Source: Rhodobacteraceae bacterium UBA7436
GTDB lineage: Bacteria > Pseudomonadota > Alphaproteobacteria > Rhodobacterales > Rhodobacteraceae
Assembly (NCBI GenBank): GCA_002478745.1
Contig: DLQI01000155.1
Span: 8,889 to 72,888, forward strand
Direction of reading: 5' to 3'
DNA length: 64,000 nucleotides
Shown: one piece after another, positions 16,433-26,945 of the stretch
How positions within the stretch are numbered: position 1 is the stretch's first letter
How the letters are laid out: each line of letters opens with the position of its first letter
Translations under genes and position numbers: made by a program
Notes under the pieces: generated by a model
Databases searched by the model: none
What the model saw: the letters and a program-made list of their open reading frames with translations, nothing else
What the model was told of the DNA's origin: nothing

Positions 16433-17551
16433 GTGGCGAAATTCGACAGATATATGCTGTCGCAACTTCTAGTGCTGTTTGGGTTTTTCTCGCTTGTACT
16501 GGTCGCTGTCTTTTGGATCAACCGCGCGGTTGTTTTGTTCGACCGTTTAATCGGTGACGGACAAACTGCGCTTGTCTTCCTTGAATTTTCAGCACTTGGG
16601 ATGCCTAAATTGATCTCGACGGTCCTGCCGTTGTCTACATTTGCTGCAGCCGTCTACGTAACCAATCGATTGAACAATGAAAGTGAATTAACAGTTGTGC
16701 AGGCAGCAGGCTCAAGCCCATTCCGACTTGCGCGCCCGATTTTTATATTCGGAATAATTTCAGCACTTATGATGTCTATTTTGGCAAACATCTTGGTACC
16801 AGCAGCGCAAGCGCAGTTAAGTGAGCGTGAAAGCGAGATAACACAGAACGTCACAGCCAGCTTACTGACTGAAGGTGTATTTCTACATCCGGCCTCAGGC
16901 GTCACATTCTATACGGGATCAATCGCACCAGACGGCGTTTTGCTAGATGTTTTCTTGGCCGACAGGCGCAACCCTGAAGAACGTGTTCTCTACACGTCTG
17001 CCGAAGCATATCTTGTCCAAAACGGTAATGGAACATCATTGATTATGGTGGATGGCTTATCCCAACGCCTAACCGTGCAGGGCTTACGCCTGATAACCAC
17101 CAAATTTCAGGACTTTTCTTTTGATATCTCGGCATTGGTCAATAAGAGTACCGTATCTTCAGCATCAGTTCGCAACATGAGTTCATTCGCGCTTCTGGTG
17201 AACTGGAACGAGATTACCGCGCAGACAGGTGCTCGCATTGGTTACATCACGGAGGAACTACACTCGCGTTTTGCCCAGTCATTGTTCTGTATCGTCGCCG
17301 CGATGATAGGGTTTGCGACCCTTTTGCTTGGAACATTTTCTCGTTTTGGAGTTTGGCGTGAGATAGTTGTGGCTTTTGCAATCCTATTGTTCATTGATGG
17401 TTTGCGTAGCACTTTTGTTGACCTCGTCTTAACCAATGAGACTTTGTGGCCCGTATTATATATCCCTGTCGCTATTGGATCTTTTCTTTGTATGGCTATG
17501 CTTGGGCATGCTTCTAACCCTTCGTGGTGGCGCAAAGGTGTAAGTATATGA
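16433..17551 (+). CDS. lptF: LPS export permease LptF
   Basis: Inner-membrane permease of the LptB2FG ABC exporter that extracts LPS from the inner membrane. At 372 residues it has the YjgP/YjgQ layout: three N-terminal membrane segments (LLVLFGFFSLVLVAVFWINRAVV; a TVLPLSTFAAAVYVTNRL helix; a third near 100), a periplasmic beta-jellyroll of about 150 residues, then three C-terminal segments. Initiates with GTG at 16433 after GGGGGAAT. Its stop overlaps the lptG start by 4 bases. Confidence 0.93.
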   Translation: MAKFDRYMLSQLLVLFGFFSLVLVAVFWINRAVVLFDRLIGDGQTALVFLEFSALGMPKLISTVLPLSTFAAAVYVTNRLNNESELTVVQAAGSSPFRLARPIFIFGIISALMMSILANILVPAAQAQLSERESEITQNVTASLLTEGVFLHPASGVTFYTGSIAPDGVLLDVFLADRRNPEERVLYTSAEAYLVQNGNGTSLIMVDGLSQRLTVQGLRLITTKFQDFSFDISALVNKSTVSSASVRNMSSFALLVNWNEITAQTGARIGYITEELHSRFAQSLFCIVAAMIGFATLLLGTFSRFGVWREIVVAFAILLFIDGLRSTFVDLVLTNETLWPVLYIPVAIGSFLCMAMLGHASNPSWWRKGVSI

Positions 17552-18645
17552 TTCTTCACCGATATTTTGCTCGCCGATTTACTATAGCCTTTGTATTCCT
17601 AAGCACGGTGTTTTACGCACTTGTGGTATTGGTCGATCTAATTGAGCAAACTCGGAAGTTTTCAAGCCTGAATGTGTCATTAAAGGATCGCCTAGGTTTA
17701 ACACTTTTGAACGCACCGGAAACTATTAATCAAATTTTGCCTTTGATCATGATTTTGACGACAGTTGTTTTGTTTATCGGCCTTGCACGCACTTCAGAAT
17801 TGGTTGTCACACGCGCTGCTGGTAGATCTGCGTTGCGTTCCCTTATTGCACCAGTAATTGTTGCATTGATTATCGGCAGTTTAGCCGTTGCCGTGCTCAA
17901 TCCACTCGTTGCGGCGACGTCCAAGCGTTATGCTGTTTTATCAGAGAGTTACCGTAGCGGCGGTGTTTCGGCGTTGTCGATAAGCGGTGAAGGGCTATGG
18001 TTACGTCAAGGCGATGAAAACGGACAAACTGTGATCCGCGCAGCCCGTTCAAATGCAGATGGCTCCGTCCTGTTTGATGTTACCTTTGTTGGTTACGAAC
18101 CTAGTAGTGGACCAAGTCAGCGGATAGAAGCTGGTAGTGCTGCGCTGAGCGATGGGCAGTGGTCTTTGCGAAAAGCAAAGGTATGGCCGCTCAATTCCGG
18201 GGTAAATCCGGAAGCCAATTCGCAAACCCATGAGATATTGAGGATTCCATCAACCCTAACCTTGGACAGCATCCGTGAAAGCCTTGGAAAGCCGTCAAGT
18301 GTCTCGATTTGGGAATTACGCAATTATATCCGGCAACTTGAGCAAGCTGGTTTTTCCTCAAGACGCCATAAAGTTTGGTTTCAAGCGGAAATAGCGCGCC
18401 CATTCTTCTTAATGGCGATGGTACTCGTTGCGGCTGCATTTACAATGCGACACACCCGCTTTGGGGGTACTGGCATCGCTGTGTTAACGGCAGTTCTACT
18501 CGGATTTGCTCTCTATTTCATTCGCAGTTTTACTCAGATTCTTGGGGAGAACGGCCAAATTCCGATATTGCTTGCAGCTTGGGCACCGCCAACTGCAGCT
18601 ATCTTTCTTGCACTAGGTATGCTTTTGCATGCAGAGGATGGATAA
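17548..18645 (+). CDS. lptG: LPS export permease LptG
   Basis: Second permease of LptB2FG, about 365 residues and six membrane segments in the same 3 + jellyroll + 3 layout as LptF. MILHRYFARRFTIAFVFLST opens it, and LPLIMILTTVVLFIGLARTSELVVTRAAG matches the family. The frame extends further upstream, but the ATGA overlap with lptF at 17548 sets the start. Ends with TAATG, where the lptD ATG shares a base with the stop codon. Confidence 0.93.
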   Translation: MILHRYFARRFTIAFVFLSTVFYALVVLVDLIEQTRKFSSLNVSLKDRLGLTLLNAPETINQILPLIMILTTVVLFIGLARTSELVVTRAAGRSALRSLIAPVIVALIIGSLAVAVLNPLVAATSKRYAVLSESYRSGGVSALSISGEGLWLRQGDENGQTVIRAARSNADGSVLFDVTFVGYEPSSGPSQRIEAGSAALSDGQWSLRKAKVWPLNSGVNPEANSQTHEILRIPSTLTLDSIRESLGKPSSVSIWELRNYIRQLEQAGFSSRRHKVWFQAEIARPFFLMAMVLVAAAFTMRHTRFGGTGIAVLTAVLLGFALYFIRSFTQILGENGQIPILLAAWAPPTAAIFLALGMLLHAEDG

Positions 18646-20771
18646 TGCTTAGACTACTAATATTGACTTTTGCTATGGGCCTGACAGTGATTGTTGCGCA
18701 GGCGCAATCCACTGATACATTGCCAGCGATTTTGGTCGCTGATGACGTAAGCATTGATCAAGAACGTGTGTTGAATGCCCAAGGTAACGTCGAAGCTTTC
18801 CAAGGAAAAGTTCATTTAAAAGCGGTATCAATCTCATATGATCCAAAATCTGGTTCACTTAGTATTACTGGACCAATCACCATCCAAGATGGAGATGACA
18901 TTACTATACTTGCAGATCAGGCTGAGTTGAGCACCGACCTTCATAATGGCTTGCTGTTGGGGGCCCGCATGGTTATGGATCAACGACTTCAGCTTGCCTC
19001 GGTGGAAATGAACCGTGCTGATGGACGTTATACACAACTATACAAAACAGCGGTTACATCGTGCCAAGTTTGTAACGATGGGCGCCCACCGTTATGGCAG
19101 ATCAGAGCAAAGCGCGTGGTGCATGACCGCACTGAACAACAGCTTTATTTTGATCACGCGCAATTACGAGTTGGGAATATTCCTATATTCTATCTTCCGC
19201 GATTGCGCCTACCTGACCCGACACTGGAACGTTCGACGGGATTTCTAATCCCATTTTGGCAGGCCTCGTCCAAGTTGGGTACTGGGCTAAAATTACCCTA
19301 TTTCATTAAGTTGGGCGACCACCGCGACATCACTCTGACACCTTATCTCTCGGCCAAAACAAAAACATTGGAGCTCAGATACCGTCAGGCTTTCGCACAT
19401 GGTACGATCCAATTCAACGGTGCTGTTTCCAAGGACGATCTTTTTCCAACCAAAAACCGCGCTTATCTTTTTGGCTCAGGACGGTTCAACTTGGGACGGG
19501 ATTATGTGTTGGCTTTCGATATAGAGACAACGTCAGACAATGCTTATCTGCGTACTTATGGCTATACAGGCAAAGATCGCCTTGATAGCGCAATTTCAAT
19601 CAGTCGATCTCGAAGAGATAAATATGTTCGCGCAGAATTCGTTGAATTTAGCAGTTTGCGCGAAAATGAAACCAGCGCAACGCTATTATCTAACACATTT
19701 GATGTTGACTATGAAAAGAGGCTCTTCCCAACACTATTGGGTGGGGAGCTATCAATAGACACAAATGCGCATGGCCACTTTCGTGGGTCCAGCGTAGATA
19801 TTGATGGACGCGATGTCCTTCGTTTCAATCTTGAAGCTGAGTGGGCAAACCAATGGACCCTAAGAAATGGCTTGGTCGCCCAAACCAAAGCCGAGGTCGC
19901 ATTGGATACATTCAGAATTGTTCAAGATACGGGGTTTCATGACAACGAAACTGGAATTAGCCCTTATGGATTGGTAACGTTGCGCTACCCGATGATCCGC
20001 AAGAGTGCTGATATTACTCAAACTCTTGAACCCTTTGTTCAATTGGGTTGGACGGGAGGTGCAAATCTTAATGTCCCAATCGAAGAAAGTACTCGCGTTG
20101 AGTTTGATGAAGGTAACCTGGTGTCTCTTTCAAGATTCCCACGATTTGATCGTCGCGAACGGGGGAGCAATATCGCGCTTGGTATGAATTGGGGTCGCTA
20201 TAACCCAATGGGATGGAGCAGCACGCTAACGCTTGGCCAGGTTTTACAAGGTGACCCCGACAGTGGTTTTACCAAGACTTCAGGATTAGCAGGGGCAACC
20301 TCTGACTTTTTGATTGCAGGTCAACTGAAGGCACAATCTGGATTGGAGTTGATCGGACGTGGTATATTCAACGAGCGTTTTGATGTTGCCAAAGCAGAAG
20401 TGCGAGGCAGTTTGGCCATCAACAAAGCAAGGATTGGCGCAAGCTATACTTGGTTAACCGACGACTTAGCTGAAGAAAGACCAATTAAGGTCTCGGAGCT
20501 AACCTTCGATGGATTTTATCAAATCAGCGATAAATGGTCAGCAAACGCCAATTGGCGCTATAATCTCATCGACGATCGTGCATCGAAATCGGGCTTAAAA
20601 GTGACCTATCAAAACGAATGCGTTTCTGTTGACCTTTCGGTGAACAGAAGCAATCCATCATCAACGGTTGAGCCCTTGACCGATCTAGGGTTTAAAGTAT
20701 CTCTAAAAGGGTTTTCAGGCTCCAACGGAACAAGACGATTCAAGCGATCATGCGGAAAGCAGACAAAATGA
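18645..20771 (+). CDS. lptD: LPS-assembly protein LptD (OstA/Imp)
   Basis: Outer-membrane beta-barrel of the LPS translocon, 708 residues. A signal peptide (MLRLLILTFAMGLTVIVAQA, cleaved before QSTD) precedes the OstA domain (ILVADDVSIDQERVLNAQGN; repeated beta-jellyroll) and a large barrel. Four Cys are visible (SCQVCNDGR around residue 141 and two near the C-terminus), compatible with the interdomain disulfides of LptD. The frame extends far upstream inside lptG, but the signal peptide and TAATG overlap fix the start. It is the third gene of the LPS operon. Confidence 0.93.
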   Translation: MLRLLILTFAMGLTVIVAQAQSTDTLPAILVADDVSIDQERVLNAQGNVEAFQGKVHLKAVSISYDPKSGSLSITGPITIQDGDDITILADQAELSTDLHNGLLLGARMVMDQRLQLASVEMNRADGRYTQLYKTAVTSCQVCNDGRPPLWQIRAKRVVHDRTEQQLYFDHAQLRVGNIPIFYLPRLRLPDPTLERSTGFLIPFWQASSKLGTGLKLPYFIKLGDHRDITLTPYLSAKTKTLELRYRQAFAHGTIQFNGAVSKDDLFPTKNRAYLFGSGRFNLGRDYVLAFDIETTSDNAYLRTYGYTGKDRLDSAISISRSRRDKYVRAEFVEFSSLRENETSATLLSNTFDVDYEKRLFPTLLGGELSIDTNAHGHFRGSSVDIDGRDVLRFNLEAEWANQWTLRNGLVAQTKAEVALDTFRIVQDTGFHDNETGISPYGLVTLRYPMIRKSADITQTLEPFVQLGWTGGANLNVPIEESTRVEFDEGNLVSLSRFPRFDRRERGSNIALGMNWGRYNPMGWSSTLTLGQVLQGDPDSGFTKTSGLAGATSDFLIAGQLKAQSGLELIGRGIFNERFDVAKAEVRGSLAINKARIGASYTWLTDDLAEERPIKVSELTFDGFYQISDKWSANANWRYNLIDDRASKSGLKVTYQNECVSVDLSVNRSNPSSTVEPLTDLGFKVSLKGFSGSNGTRRFKRSCGKQTK

Positions 20772-21991
20772 CCAGTAAAACAGTGCTAAAAAGATTTGCG
20801 ATAACGACGGTGATATGCGCAGCACTGGCTTTGCCCGCAGCAGCACAAAACCTGTTTGCGACTGTGGTTACTGTTGATGACACGGTCATTACAGAATTTG
20901 AAATTGGTCAACGTTCGCGATTTCTACAACTGATTGGTGCGCCAGGTTCTTCGCGAGATGGTGCGATTGAAGCGCTAATTGATGATCGCCTGAAAAGCCA
21001 ATCGGCAAGCACAGTTGGACTAAGCTTAGATGCAGCAGGTCTCGCGGATGCGATGTCTGAGTTTGCTGGGCGTGTGAATCTACCGACGGAACAGTTTATA
21101 ACGGCCTTGGCCGGTGCTGGCGTGTCCGAAGAGACTTTCCGCGATTTTGTCAGCACCAATATTCTGTGGAGGGATCTAATCCGCAGCCGCTACGGCAATC
21201 GTGTCCAGATCACAGAAGCAGATATTGACCGTGCATTAGGCACTTCAGGAAGTTCGAGTAGTATTCGGGTTCTTTTATCTGAAATAATCATCCCTGCCCC
21301 AGCACCCAGAGCTGCACAAGCTAGAGCTCAAGCCGAACAAGCCTCTAATGCAACGTCTGTGGCCGAGTTTTCGTCTTTTGCCCGTCGTTTCTCTGCGACT
21401 GCAACGCGGGGACGTGGCGGACGATTGGATTGGGTTCCATTGGCACAGCTGCCAACTCAGTTGCGCGGCGTCATCCTATCACTGGCACCCGGCGAGGTTT
21501 CGCCCCCTATTCCATTGCAGGGAGCTATCGCGTTGTTTCAGTTGCGTGATATTGAGGAAACGAGTGCACCGTCAGTTGAGTATTCAGCGATTGAATATGC
21601 TGCATATTACATGGCAGGCGGACGCACACCCAAAACCCTCGCCGCTGCTGAAAAGTTAGAAAGTCAAATCGATGTTTGCGACGATCTATATGGTGTCGCG
21701 AAAGGCAAACCGCCAGAAGCATTGGACCGAGGAACCCTTGCACCTAAAGACATCCCAGAAGACATTGCGATCGAACTGTCCAAGTTAGATCCGGGCGAAG
21801 TTTCAACCAACCTAACACGCTCCGATGGTGCGACATTGGTCTTCTTGATGATGTGTGGCCGAACAGCGGCACTAAACGAAGATGTCGGTCGGGATGTAGT
21901 TTCGACCAATTTACGCCAACAGCGCCTAAGTGGATACGCAGACAGTCTCATTAGTGAACTGCGCGCCGGTGCACGTATCATCCGCAAATGA
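20768..21991 (+). CDS. surA: SurA-type periplasmic peptidyl-prolyl isomerase/chaperone
   Basis: Outer-membrane protein chaperone, 407 residues. A signal peptide (KRFAITTVICAALALPAAAQ) is followed by a SurA N-terminal region with FATVVTVDDTVITEFEIGQRSRFLQL and a parvulin-like PPIase domain (FSSFARRFSATATRGRGGRLDWV; GEVSPPIP). Only one parvulin domain is clear, where E. coli SurA has two. The start at 20768 overlaps the lptD stop (ATGA). Context, downstream of lptD, which depends on SurA in E. coli, supports the assignment. Confidence 0.88.
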   Translation: MTSKTVLKRFAITTVICAALALPAAAQNLFATVVTVDDTVITEFEIGQRSRFLQLIGAPGSSRDGAIEALIDDRLKSQSASTVGLSLDAAGLADAMSEFAGRVNLPTEQFITALAGAGVSEETFRDFVSTNILWRDLIRSRYGNRVQITEADIDRALGTSGSSSSIRVLLSEIIIPAPAPRAAQARAQAEQASNATSVAEFSSFARRFSATATRGRGGRLDWVPLAQLPTQLRGVILSLAPGEVSPPIPLQGAIALFQLRDIEETSAPSVEYSAIEYAAYYMAGGRTPKTLAAAEKLESQIDVCDDLYGVAKGKPPEALDRGTLAPKDIPEDIAIELSKLDPGEVSTNLTRSDGATLVFLMMCGRTAALNEDVGRDVVSTNLRQQRLSGYADSLISELRAGARIIRK

Positions 21992-22962
21992 TTAAACCCA
22001 TCGTGGTGAGCTGCGGAGAGCCAGCAGGTGTTGGTCCCGAAGTCACAGCCAAAGCATATGCACTCTTAGCTGGAGCAGTTCCGTTTGCTTATTTCGGGGA
22101 TCCACGCCACTTGCCGGCTGGGACACCTGTTTCGTTGATCGAAGACCTGAGTGAGGTTCCTCAAGCAATGAGGCATGGCTTGCCGATTTTACGCCATGAC
22201 TTTCCGGGTGATAGTGTTGAGGGCAAACCTGACCCTATGGATGCACAAGCTGTGATTGACGTCATTGCACGTTGCGTCGATATCGTGACAACGGGGGCCG
22301 CATCTGGCCTTTGCACAGCACCTATTCATAAGAAAGCACTCAAAGACGGCGCGCAATTTGCTTATCCGGGGCACACAGAATATCTGCAGGCTTTGGCCAA
22401 GTCAGGCCACGCGGTCATGATGCTTGCCAGCGACCAGCTGCGTGTTGTACCCGCGACGATCCATATCTCCCTGACCGACGTTCCAACCGCACTTACGTCC
22501 GCGCTTTTACGCAAGACTATCACGATTACCGATGCCGATTTAAGGACGCGCTTTGGTATCTATGCACCGCGCATAGCCGTTGCCGGCCTGAACCCACATG
22601 CAGGCGAAGGTGGTGCGATGGGGACTGAGGAACTTGATTGGATAGCCAATTTGTTGGACGATATGCGCAGTGAAGGTTTCCACCTAACGGGCCCATTACC
22701 TGCCGATACGATGTTTCATGCAGCGGCACGCGCACGTTATGATGTCGCCGTCTGCATGTATCACGACCAAGCGTTAATCCCTATAAAGACCCTCGACTTT
22801 GACCGAGGTGTGAATGTAACGCTTGGACTGCCGTTTATTAGAACGTCACCCGACCATGGAACAGCGTTTGATATTGCAGGCCAAGGTATCGCCAATCCCA
22901 CCAGCATGATCGAAGCACTTAAATTGGCCTACCGATTGGCCCATAAGCAGGCAGCAGAATGA
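21988..22962 (+). CDS. pdxA: 4-hydroxythreonine-4-phosphate dehydrogenase
   Basis: NAD(P)-dependent oxidation and decarboxylation of 4-phosphohydroxy-L-threonine in vitamin B6 synthesis. It is 324 residues with [18 protein letters not shown], a [12 protein letters not shown] loop, [11 protein letters not shown] (metal His), [16 protein letters not shown] and [16 protein letters not shown], all diagnostic. Overlaps surA and rsmA by 4 bases each. The surA-pdxA-rsmA order is conserved across proteobacteria. Confidence 0.96.
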   Translation: MIKPIVVSCGEPAGVGPEVTAKAYALLAGAVPFAYFGDPRHLPAGTPVSLIEDLSEVPQAMRHGLPILRHDFPGDSVEGKPDPMDAQAVIDVIARCVDIVTTGAASGLCTAPIHKKALKDGAQFAYPGHTEYLQALAKSGHAVMMLASDQLRVVPATIHISLTDVPTALTSALLRKTITITDADLRTRFGIYAPRIAVAGLNPHAGEGGAMGTEELDWIANLLDDMRSEGFHLTGPLPADTMFHAAARARYDVAVCMYHDQALIPIKTLDFDRGVNVTLGLPFIRTSPDHGTAFDIAGQGIANPTSMIEALKLAYRLAHKQAAE

Positions 22963-23801
22963 ACGCGATAGACAACCTACCACCATTGCGTGATGTGATT
23001 GAAACCCACGGACTGAATGCGCGTAAATCTTTAGGGCAGAATTTTTTGCTCGATTTAAACCTCACTTCCAAAATCGCCCGACAGGCTGGCGATGTGACCG
23101 AATGCGATGTCTTAGAAATTGGACCAGGGCCTGGTGGTTTGACACGTGGACTATTGGCGCAAGGTGCACGCCGAGTTTTGGCCATTGAAAAAGATGCGCG
23201 TTGTTTACCGGCTCTTGCTGAGATCTCGGATGCTTACCCTGATCGGTTACAAGTCATCGAGGGCGATGCACTTGAAATTGATCCGCTGGAGTATCTGACA
23301 CCTCCGATCCGTGTGGCAGCAAACCTGCCGTATAATGTTGGTACCGAGTTATTGGTACGCTGGTTAACTCCAAAAGCGTGGCCGCCTTACTGGCAAAGCT
23401 TAACGCTGATGTTTCAGCTTGAAGTCGCTCATCGCATTACCGCTACGCCGGGGTCTAAGGCATACGGGCGCCTTGCTATCTTGGCACAGTGGCGGGCTGA
23501 TGCGCACATCGTTATCCAGCTGCCACCAAGCGCCTTCACACCTCCACCAAAAGTGTCTAGCGCAGTTGTACACCTGACCGCCCTACCCGAGCCACGATTT
23601 CCTGCCGATGCAAAAATATTGTCACGTGTTGTAGCTGCCGCCTTTGGCCAAAGACGCAAGATGCTGCGGGCCTCGCTTAAGGGCGTAGCACCTGATATTG
23701 AAGACCGATTGATAGCGGCGGGCATCAAACCAACGGAGCGTGCAGAACAAGTGCCCCTTGAAGGGTTTTGTGCCTTGGCACGCGCTGTTGCACAAAAATA
23801 A
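22959..23801 (+). CDS. rsmA: 16S rRNA (adenine(1518)-N6/adenine(1519)-N6)-dimethyltransferase
   Basis: Dimethylates two adenosines of the 3' helix 45 of 16S rRNA (KsgA). 280 residues with [14 protein letters not shown], the SAM loop [28 protein letters not shown], the catalytic [14 protein letters not shown] (N-L-P-Y) and [12 protein letters not shown]. Last gene of the LPS/SurA/PdxA operon; its TAA lies at the edge of a strong terminator hairpin. Confidence 0.96.
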   Translation: MNAIDNLPPLRDVIETHGLNARKSLGQNFLLDLNLTSKIARQAGDVTECDVLEIGPGPGGLTRGLLAQGARRVLAIEKDARCLPALAEISDAYPDRLQVIEGDALEIDPLEYLTPPIRVAANLPYNVGTELLVRWLTPKAWPPYWQSLTLMFQLEVAHRITATPGSKAYGRLAILAQWRADAHIVIQLPPSAFTPPPKVSSAVVHLTALPEPRFPADAKILSRVVAAAFGQRRKMLRASLKGVAPDIEDRLIAAGIKPTERAEQVPLEGFCALARAVAQK

Positions 23802-23827
23802 ACGCGGTCCCGTTAGGAACCGCGTTT
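23800..23827. terminator. Bidirectional terminator between rsmA and DUF4167
   Basis: AAACGCGGT (23800-23808) pairs perfectly with ACCGCGTTT (23819-23827), a 9-bp stem with a 10-base loop. A-runs on one side and T-runs on the other make it useful for both convergent genes. Confidence 0.75.
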
Positions 23828-23855
23828 CGAAACTTAATAGCAATTTAGAGACCGC

Positions 23856-24467
23856 TCACTCTGCCGCGTCTGGTGCCTCAGATACCGGTGCTTGTGCATC
23901 CGTTGTTGCAGGTGCCTGATCGGTACTTTGTTCCACGGGCTTAGTCCTTGGTTTGCGACGCTGCCGCTGTTTTGGCTTTGGCTGAGTTTCTGGTGTTTCG
24001 ACCAAACCACTCTCAGCACCCGTTTCCATCACGTCAGGTTGAGGTGCATCTGAAGGGTCGGCTGATACCTCGGCTTGTTCAACAGGTTTTGGCTGTGAAG
24101 CGGCTTGTTGTTCTTGGCGTGCGAGACGTTCTTCGCGTTCACGATCGCGTTCGATTTGGCGCTCACGATTTTGGCGTTCTTGCTCCTCGCGGCGCACTTC
24201 CATCTCACGGGTCGCTTCGCTTAGCATGCGCATGTAGTGCTCAGCATGCTGCTGGAATGTTTCCGTCGCAACGCGGTCATTTGACAGTTGGGCATCGCGG
24301 GCGAGCTGATTGTATTTGTCGATGATCTGTTGCGGCGTACCGCGAACTTTGCCCTCAGGACCAGAACTGTCGAAAACACGGTTCATGACGTTGCCGCCAC
24401 TTGCGTTGTTATTGTTGGAACGATTGCGATTGTTCTTAGAGCGCGAACGAGATCTTTGCGGTTTCAT
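23856..24467 (-). CDS. DUF4167 domain-containing protein
   Basis: A 203-residue protein with an Arg/Ser/Asn-rich N-terminus (MKPQRSRSRSKNNRNRSNNN), then the conserved core NRVFDSSGPEGKVRGTPQQI and KYNQLARDAQLSNDRVATET, an Arg/Glu helical stretch and a Pro/Gln/Ala-rich tail. The core is DUF4167, conserved in alphaproteobacteria and possibly RNA- or ribosome-associated by its charge, although function is unknown. A 224-base gap upstream (24468-24691) shows nothing further that I can support. Gene order prfA-prmC-DUF4167 is typical of the class. Confidence 0.88.
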   Translation of the reverse strand: MKPQRSRSRSKNNRNRSNNNNASGGNVMNRVFDSSGPEGKVRGTPQQIIDKYNQLARDAQLSNDRVATETFQQHAEHYMRMLSEATREMEVRREEQERQNRERQIERDREREERLARQEQQAASQPKPVEQAEVSADPSDAPQPDVMETGAESGLVETPETQPKPKQRQRRKPRTKPVEQSTDQAPATTDAQAPVSEAPDAAE

Positions 24468-24691
24468 GTATTCAAATCAGCCTTCGTGATTGACGTATAG
24501 TCTGAAATTCGGCGGCGCTTCTTGCGTCAAATATAACCGAACCAGCGAGTGATGGGCTTAAAATCGTTTGGGACCTCCCTTTAAGGAATCCAACTCAACG
24601 ACACGTTTGAATAACCATGCTGGTACGTTTGGGGCAAGTAAAAAACAGAGTCGTCTATAGATTACCGCCAAATTAGTTGTAATTTACCGAA

Positions 24692-25528
24692 TTATTGGGG
24701 TTTCTCAGCACAGATAACCCGATCGCGCCCATCGATGTCTTGCAATAGACGCGGATTCGTCCAGCCTGCCTTGGCAAACAATTCAACAACTTCAGGACCT
24801 TGTTGCCAGCCGATTTCAGCTAACAAGCGCCCCTGAGTTTCAAGGAACTGTTGCCCTAATTCGGCGAGAACTCGGTATCCGGTCAATCCGTCGGCCTCAT
24901 CCGTCAACGCCATTCGGGGTTCATGAAGGCGTAACTCAGGACTAACAAACGCCATTTCTTCTTCGGCCAGATATGGCGGATTTGAAACAATCAGATCATA
25001 TTGCCCGCGTACTGCGCCAAACCAATCCGATTGAAAAATATCAGCACGTTTTTCAACGCCGTTGAAAACTGCATTGGCGGCAGCTTGCAAACATGCGGCT
25101 TCGCTCAGATCCGTGCCGACGCCAACCGCGCTTTCGCGCTCAGCCAAGAGCGTGACAAGAATACAGCCTGAACCCGTTCCAATATCCAATACAGTCGCAA
25201 ACGGTTCAGCCAAGGCAGTCTCGATCAACGTTTCAGTGTCGGGTCGTGGATCCAATACATCCCGACTAACTTTGAACCGACGGCCGTAAAATTCGCGCTC
25301 CCCAATCAAATGAGAAACCGGCACACGTGATTCACGCAACCTGATCATATTTTCATAACGCTCTGATATTTCGGCAGAGATGTCGTCCGGCGCGATCAAT
25401 GTTATCCGTGAGGCATCAATCTTTGCCGCATGGGCCAGCAGAACACGCGCATCACGTGCCGGATCATCGACGCCAGCTTCGCGCAAACGGCCTGTTGCAG
25501 CAACCATTGCTTGGGCTGCAGTGGTCAT
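24692..25528 (-). CDS. prmC: Peptide chain release factor N(5)-glutamine methyltransferase
   Basis: SAM-dependent methyltransferase (HemK) that methylates the Gln of the GGQ motif of release factors. 278 residues with [30 protein letters not shown] (N-P-P-Y) and a helical N-terminal domain. The start overlaps the prfA stop by 4 bases, putting the enzyme beside its substrate gene. Confidence 0.95.
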   Translation of the reverse strand: MTTAAQAMVAATGRLREAGVDDPARDARVLLAHAAKIDASRITLIAPDDISAEISERYENMIRLRESRVPVSHLIGEREFYGRRFKVSRDVLDPRPDTETLIETALAEPFATVLDIGTGSGCILVTLLAERESAVGVGTDLSEAACLQAAANAVFNGVEKRADIFQSDWFGAVRGQYDLIVSNPPYLAEEEMAFVSPELRLHEPRMALTDEADGLTGYRVLAELGQQFLETQGRLLAEIGWQQGPEVVELFAKAGWTNPRLLQDIDGRDRVICAEKPQ

Positions 25529-26580
25529 TCGCCCATCGCAGCTATTAGGCGCGCTTGACCATCAGCAGTCAATGCGTCAACAATTTCGTCCAAATCGCCG
25601 CCCATAATCGCGTCCAGCTTATAAAGCGTGAGGTTAATACGGTGATCCGTCATACGCCCTTGCGGGAAGTTATAAGTGCGAATGCGTTCTGAACGATCAC
25701 CAGTCCCCACTTGGGACGCTCGATCGGCGCTGCGTTCGTCATCCACACGGCTGCGTTCTTGATCATACAAGCGGGCGCGTAACACCTGCATTGCAATCTC
25801 ACGGTTACGGTGTTGGGACTTTTCAGAGCTGGTGACAACAAGACCAGTTGGCAAATGCGTAATGCGTACCGCACTATCAGTTGTGTTCACGTGCTGGCCG
25901 CCAGCCCCAGATGAGCGATAGGTATCGATCCGGATATCACTTGCTTCGATCTTGATGTCCACATCTTCGGCCTCAGGGAGAACCGCTACAGTGGCCGCGG
26001 ACGTATGGATACGACCGCCGCTTTCAGTCGTGGGGACACGTTGAACACGGTGTACGCCGCTTTCATACTTCAAGCGTGCAAAGACGTTTTCGCCTTTGAT
26101 ATGGGCGACGACCTCTTTGACACCACCCAATTCGGTTGTCTGTTCTTCAATGATCTCGACCTTCCAACCATTCGCTTCAGCGTAACGTTGGTACATGCGC
26201 AACAAATCGCCTGCAAACAGTGCCGCCTCGTCACCGCCTGTTCCGGGTCGAATTTCAAGCATTGCAGGCTTTGCATCAGCGGCATCTTTGGGCAACAAAG
26301 CCAGCTGTAAGGCAGCCTCTGCATCGGGTAAATCGGCCTTAAGACGTGGCAATTCCTCACGAGCAAGTTCAGCCATGTCAGGATCGGCCAACATTTCTTC
26401 GGCCTCTTCCATGTCACTGATAATCTGACGGTAGGCCATGATTTGTTCAACAACGGGCTTCAAGTCTGAATATTCTTTGGCCAAAGCTGCAATATCTCCA
26501 CCTCCGGTCCCATCGGACATGGAGGCTTCAAGAAATTGAAAGCGCTGATTAATCTGTTCTAGGCGATGTGCTGGGATCAT
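25525..26580 (-). CDS. prfA: Peptide chain release factor 1
   Basis: Stop codon recognition for UAA and UAG, 351 residues. The GGQ loop is [16 protein letters not shown] and the anticodon-mimic region contains [15 protein letters not shown] (P-x-T type, UAG/UAA specificity). Because this canonical RF1 is intact, UAG should be read as a stop in this organism, which argues against amber reassignment in the interrupted genes elsewhere in the window. Confidence 0.96.
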   Translation of the reverse strand: MIPAHRLEQINQRFQFLEASMSDGTGGGDIAALAKEYSDLKPVVEQIMAYRQIISDMEEAEEMLADPDMAELAREELPRLKADLPDAEAALQLALLPKDAADAKPAMLEIRPGTGGDEAALFAGDLLRMYQRYAEANGWKVEIIEEQTTELGGVKEVVAHIKGENVFARLKYESGVHRVQRVPTTESGGRIHTSAATVAVLPEAEDVDIKIEASDIRIDTYRSSGAGGQHVNTTDSAVRITHLPTGLVVTSSEKSQHRNREIAMQVLRARLYDQERSRVDDERSADRASQVGTGDRSERIRTYNFPQGRMTDHRINLTLYKLDAIMGGDLDEIVDALTADGQARLIAAMGE

Positions 26581-26642
26581 ACTTTGTTCCTGCGCGATAG
26601 TTGTGATTTGGTCAATAGCCTAGGCTGTGTTACCGTCAAAAC

Positions 26643-26945
26643 ATGAAGCGTTTAACTTGCATATTGCTGATGTTAAGCCAACCGGTTTTGGCGGATGTCA
26701 CGACGCCCCAAGGGGGCACAATCGATTGTTTCTGTACGGATAAATCTGGCAGCCGGATTGAATTGGGAGAAACCATCTGCTTGTAGGTGGATGGCCGCAT
26801 GTTCATGGCGCAGTGTCAGATATCGCTGAATGTACCTATGTGGCGCGAAATGCAGCAAGGATGCTTTACCAGTTCACTCAAGCACCGCCTTCAATTGCTC
26901 CAATCGCGCAGCGTTAACGCCGAGGTCACTTTTCCCAAATCGTAG
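26643..26945 (+). pseudogene. Small secreted Cys-rich protein interrupted by an in-frame TAG
   Basis: From the ATG at 26643 a signal peptide (MKRLTCILLMLSQPVLA) leads into GGTIDCFCTDKSGSRIELGE and then TICL followed by TAG at 26784-26786. The same frame continues without a break as VDGRMFMAQCQISLNVPMWR and EMQQGC, to a stop at 26943. The joined product has about four Cys and looks like a coherent small periplasmic protein that I believe occurs as an uncharacterised family in Rhodobacterales (from memory). The natural C-terminus is likely near 26870; the last part of the frame overlaps the convergent DUF1499 gene. One base change (such as CAG to TAG) would explain it. Confidence 0.6.

Noticed and set aside
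18375..18644. N-terminal extension of LptD inside lptG
   Set aside because: The signal peptide and the TAATG overlap at 18645 show the true start; the upstream part is lptG in another frame.
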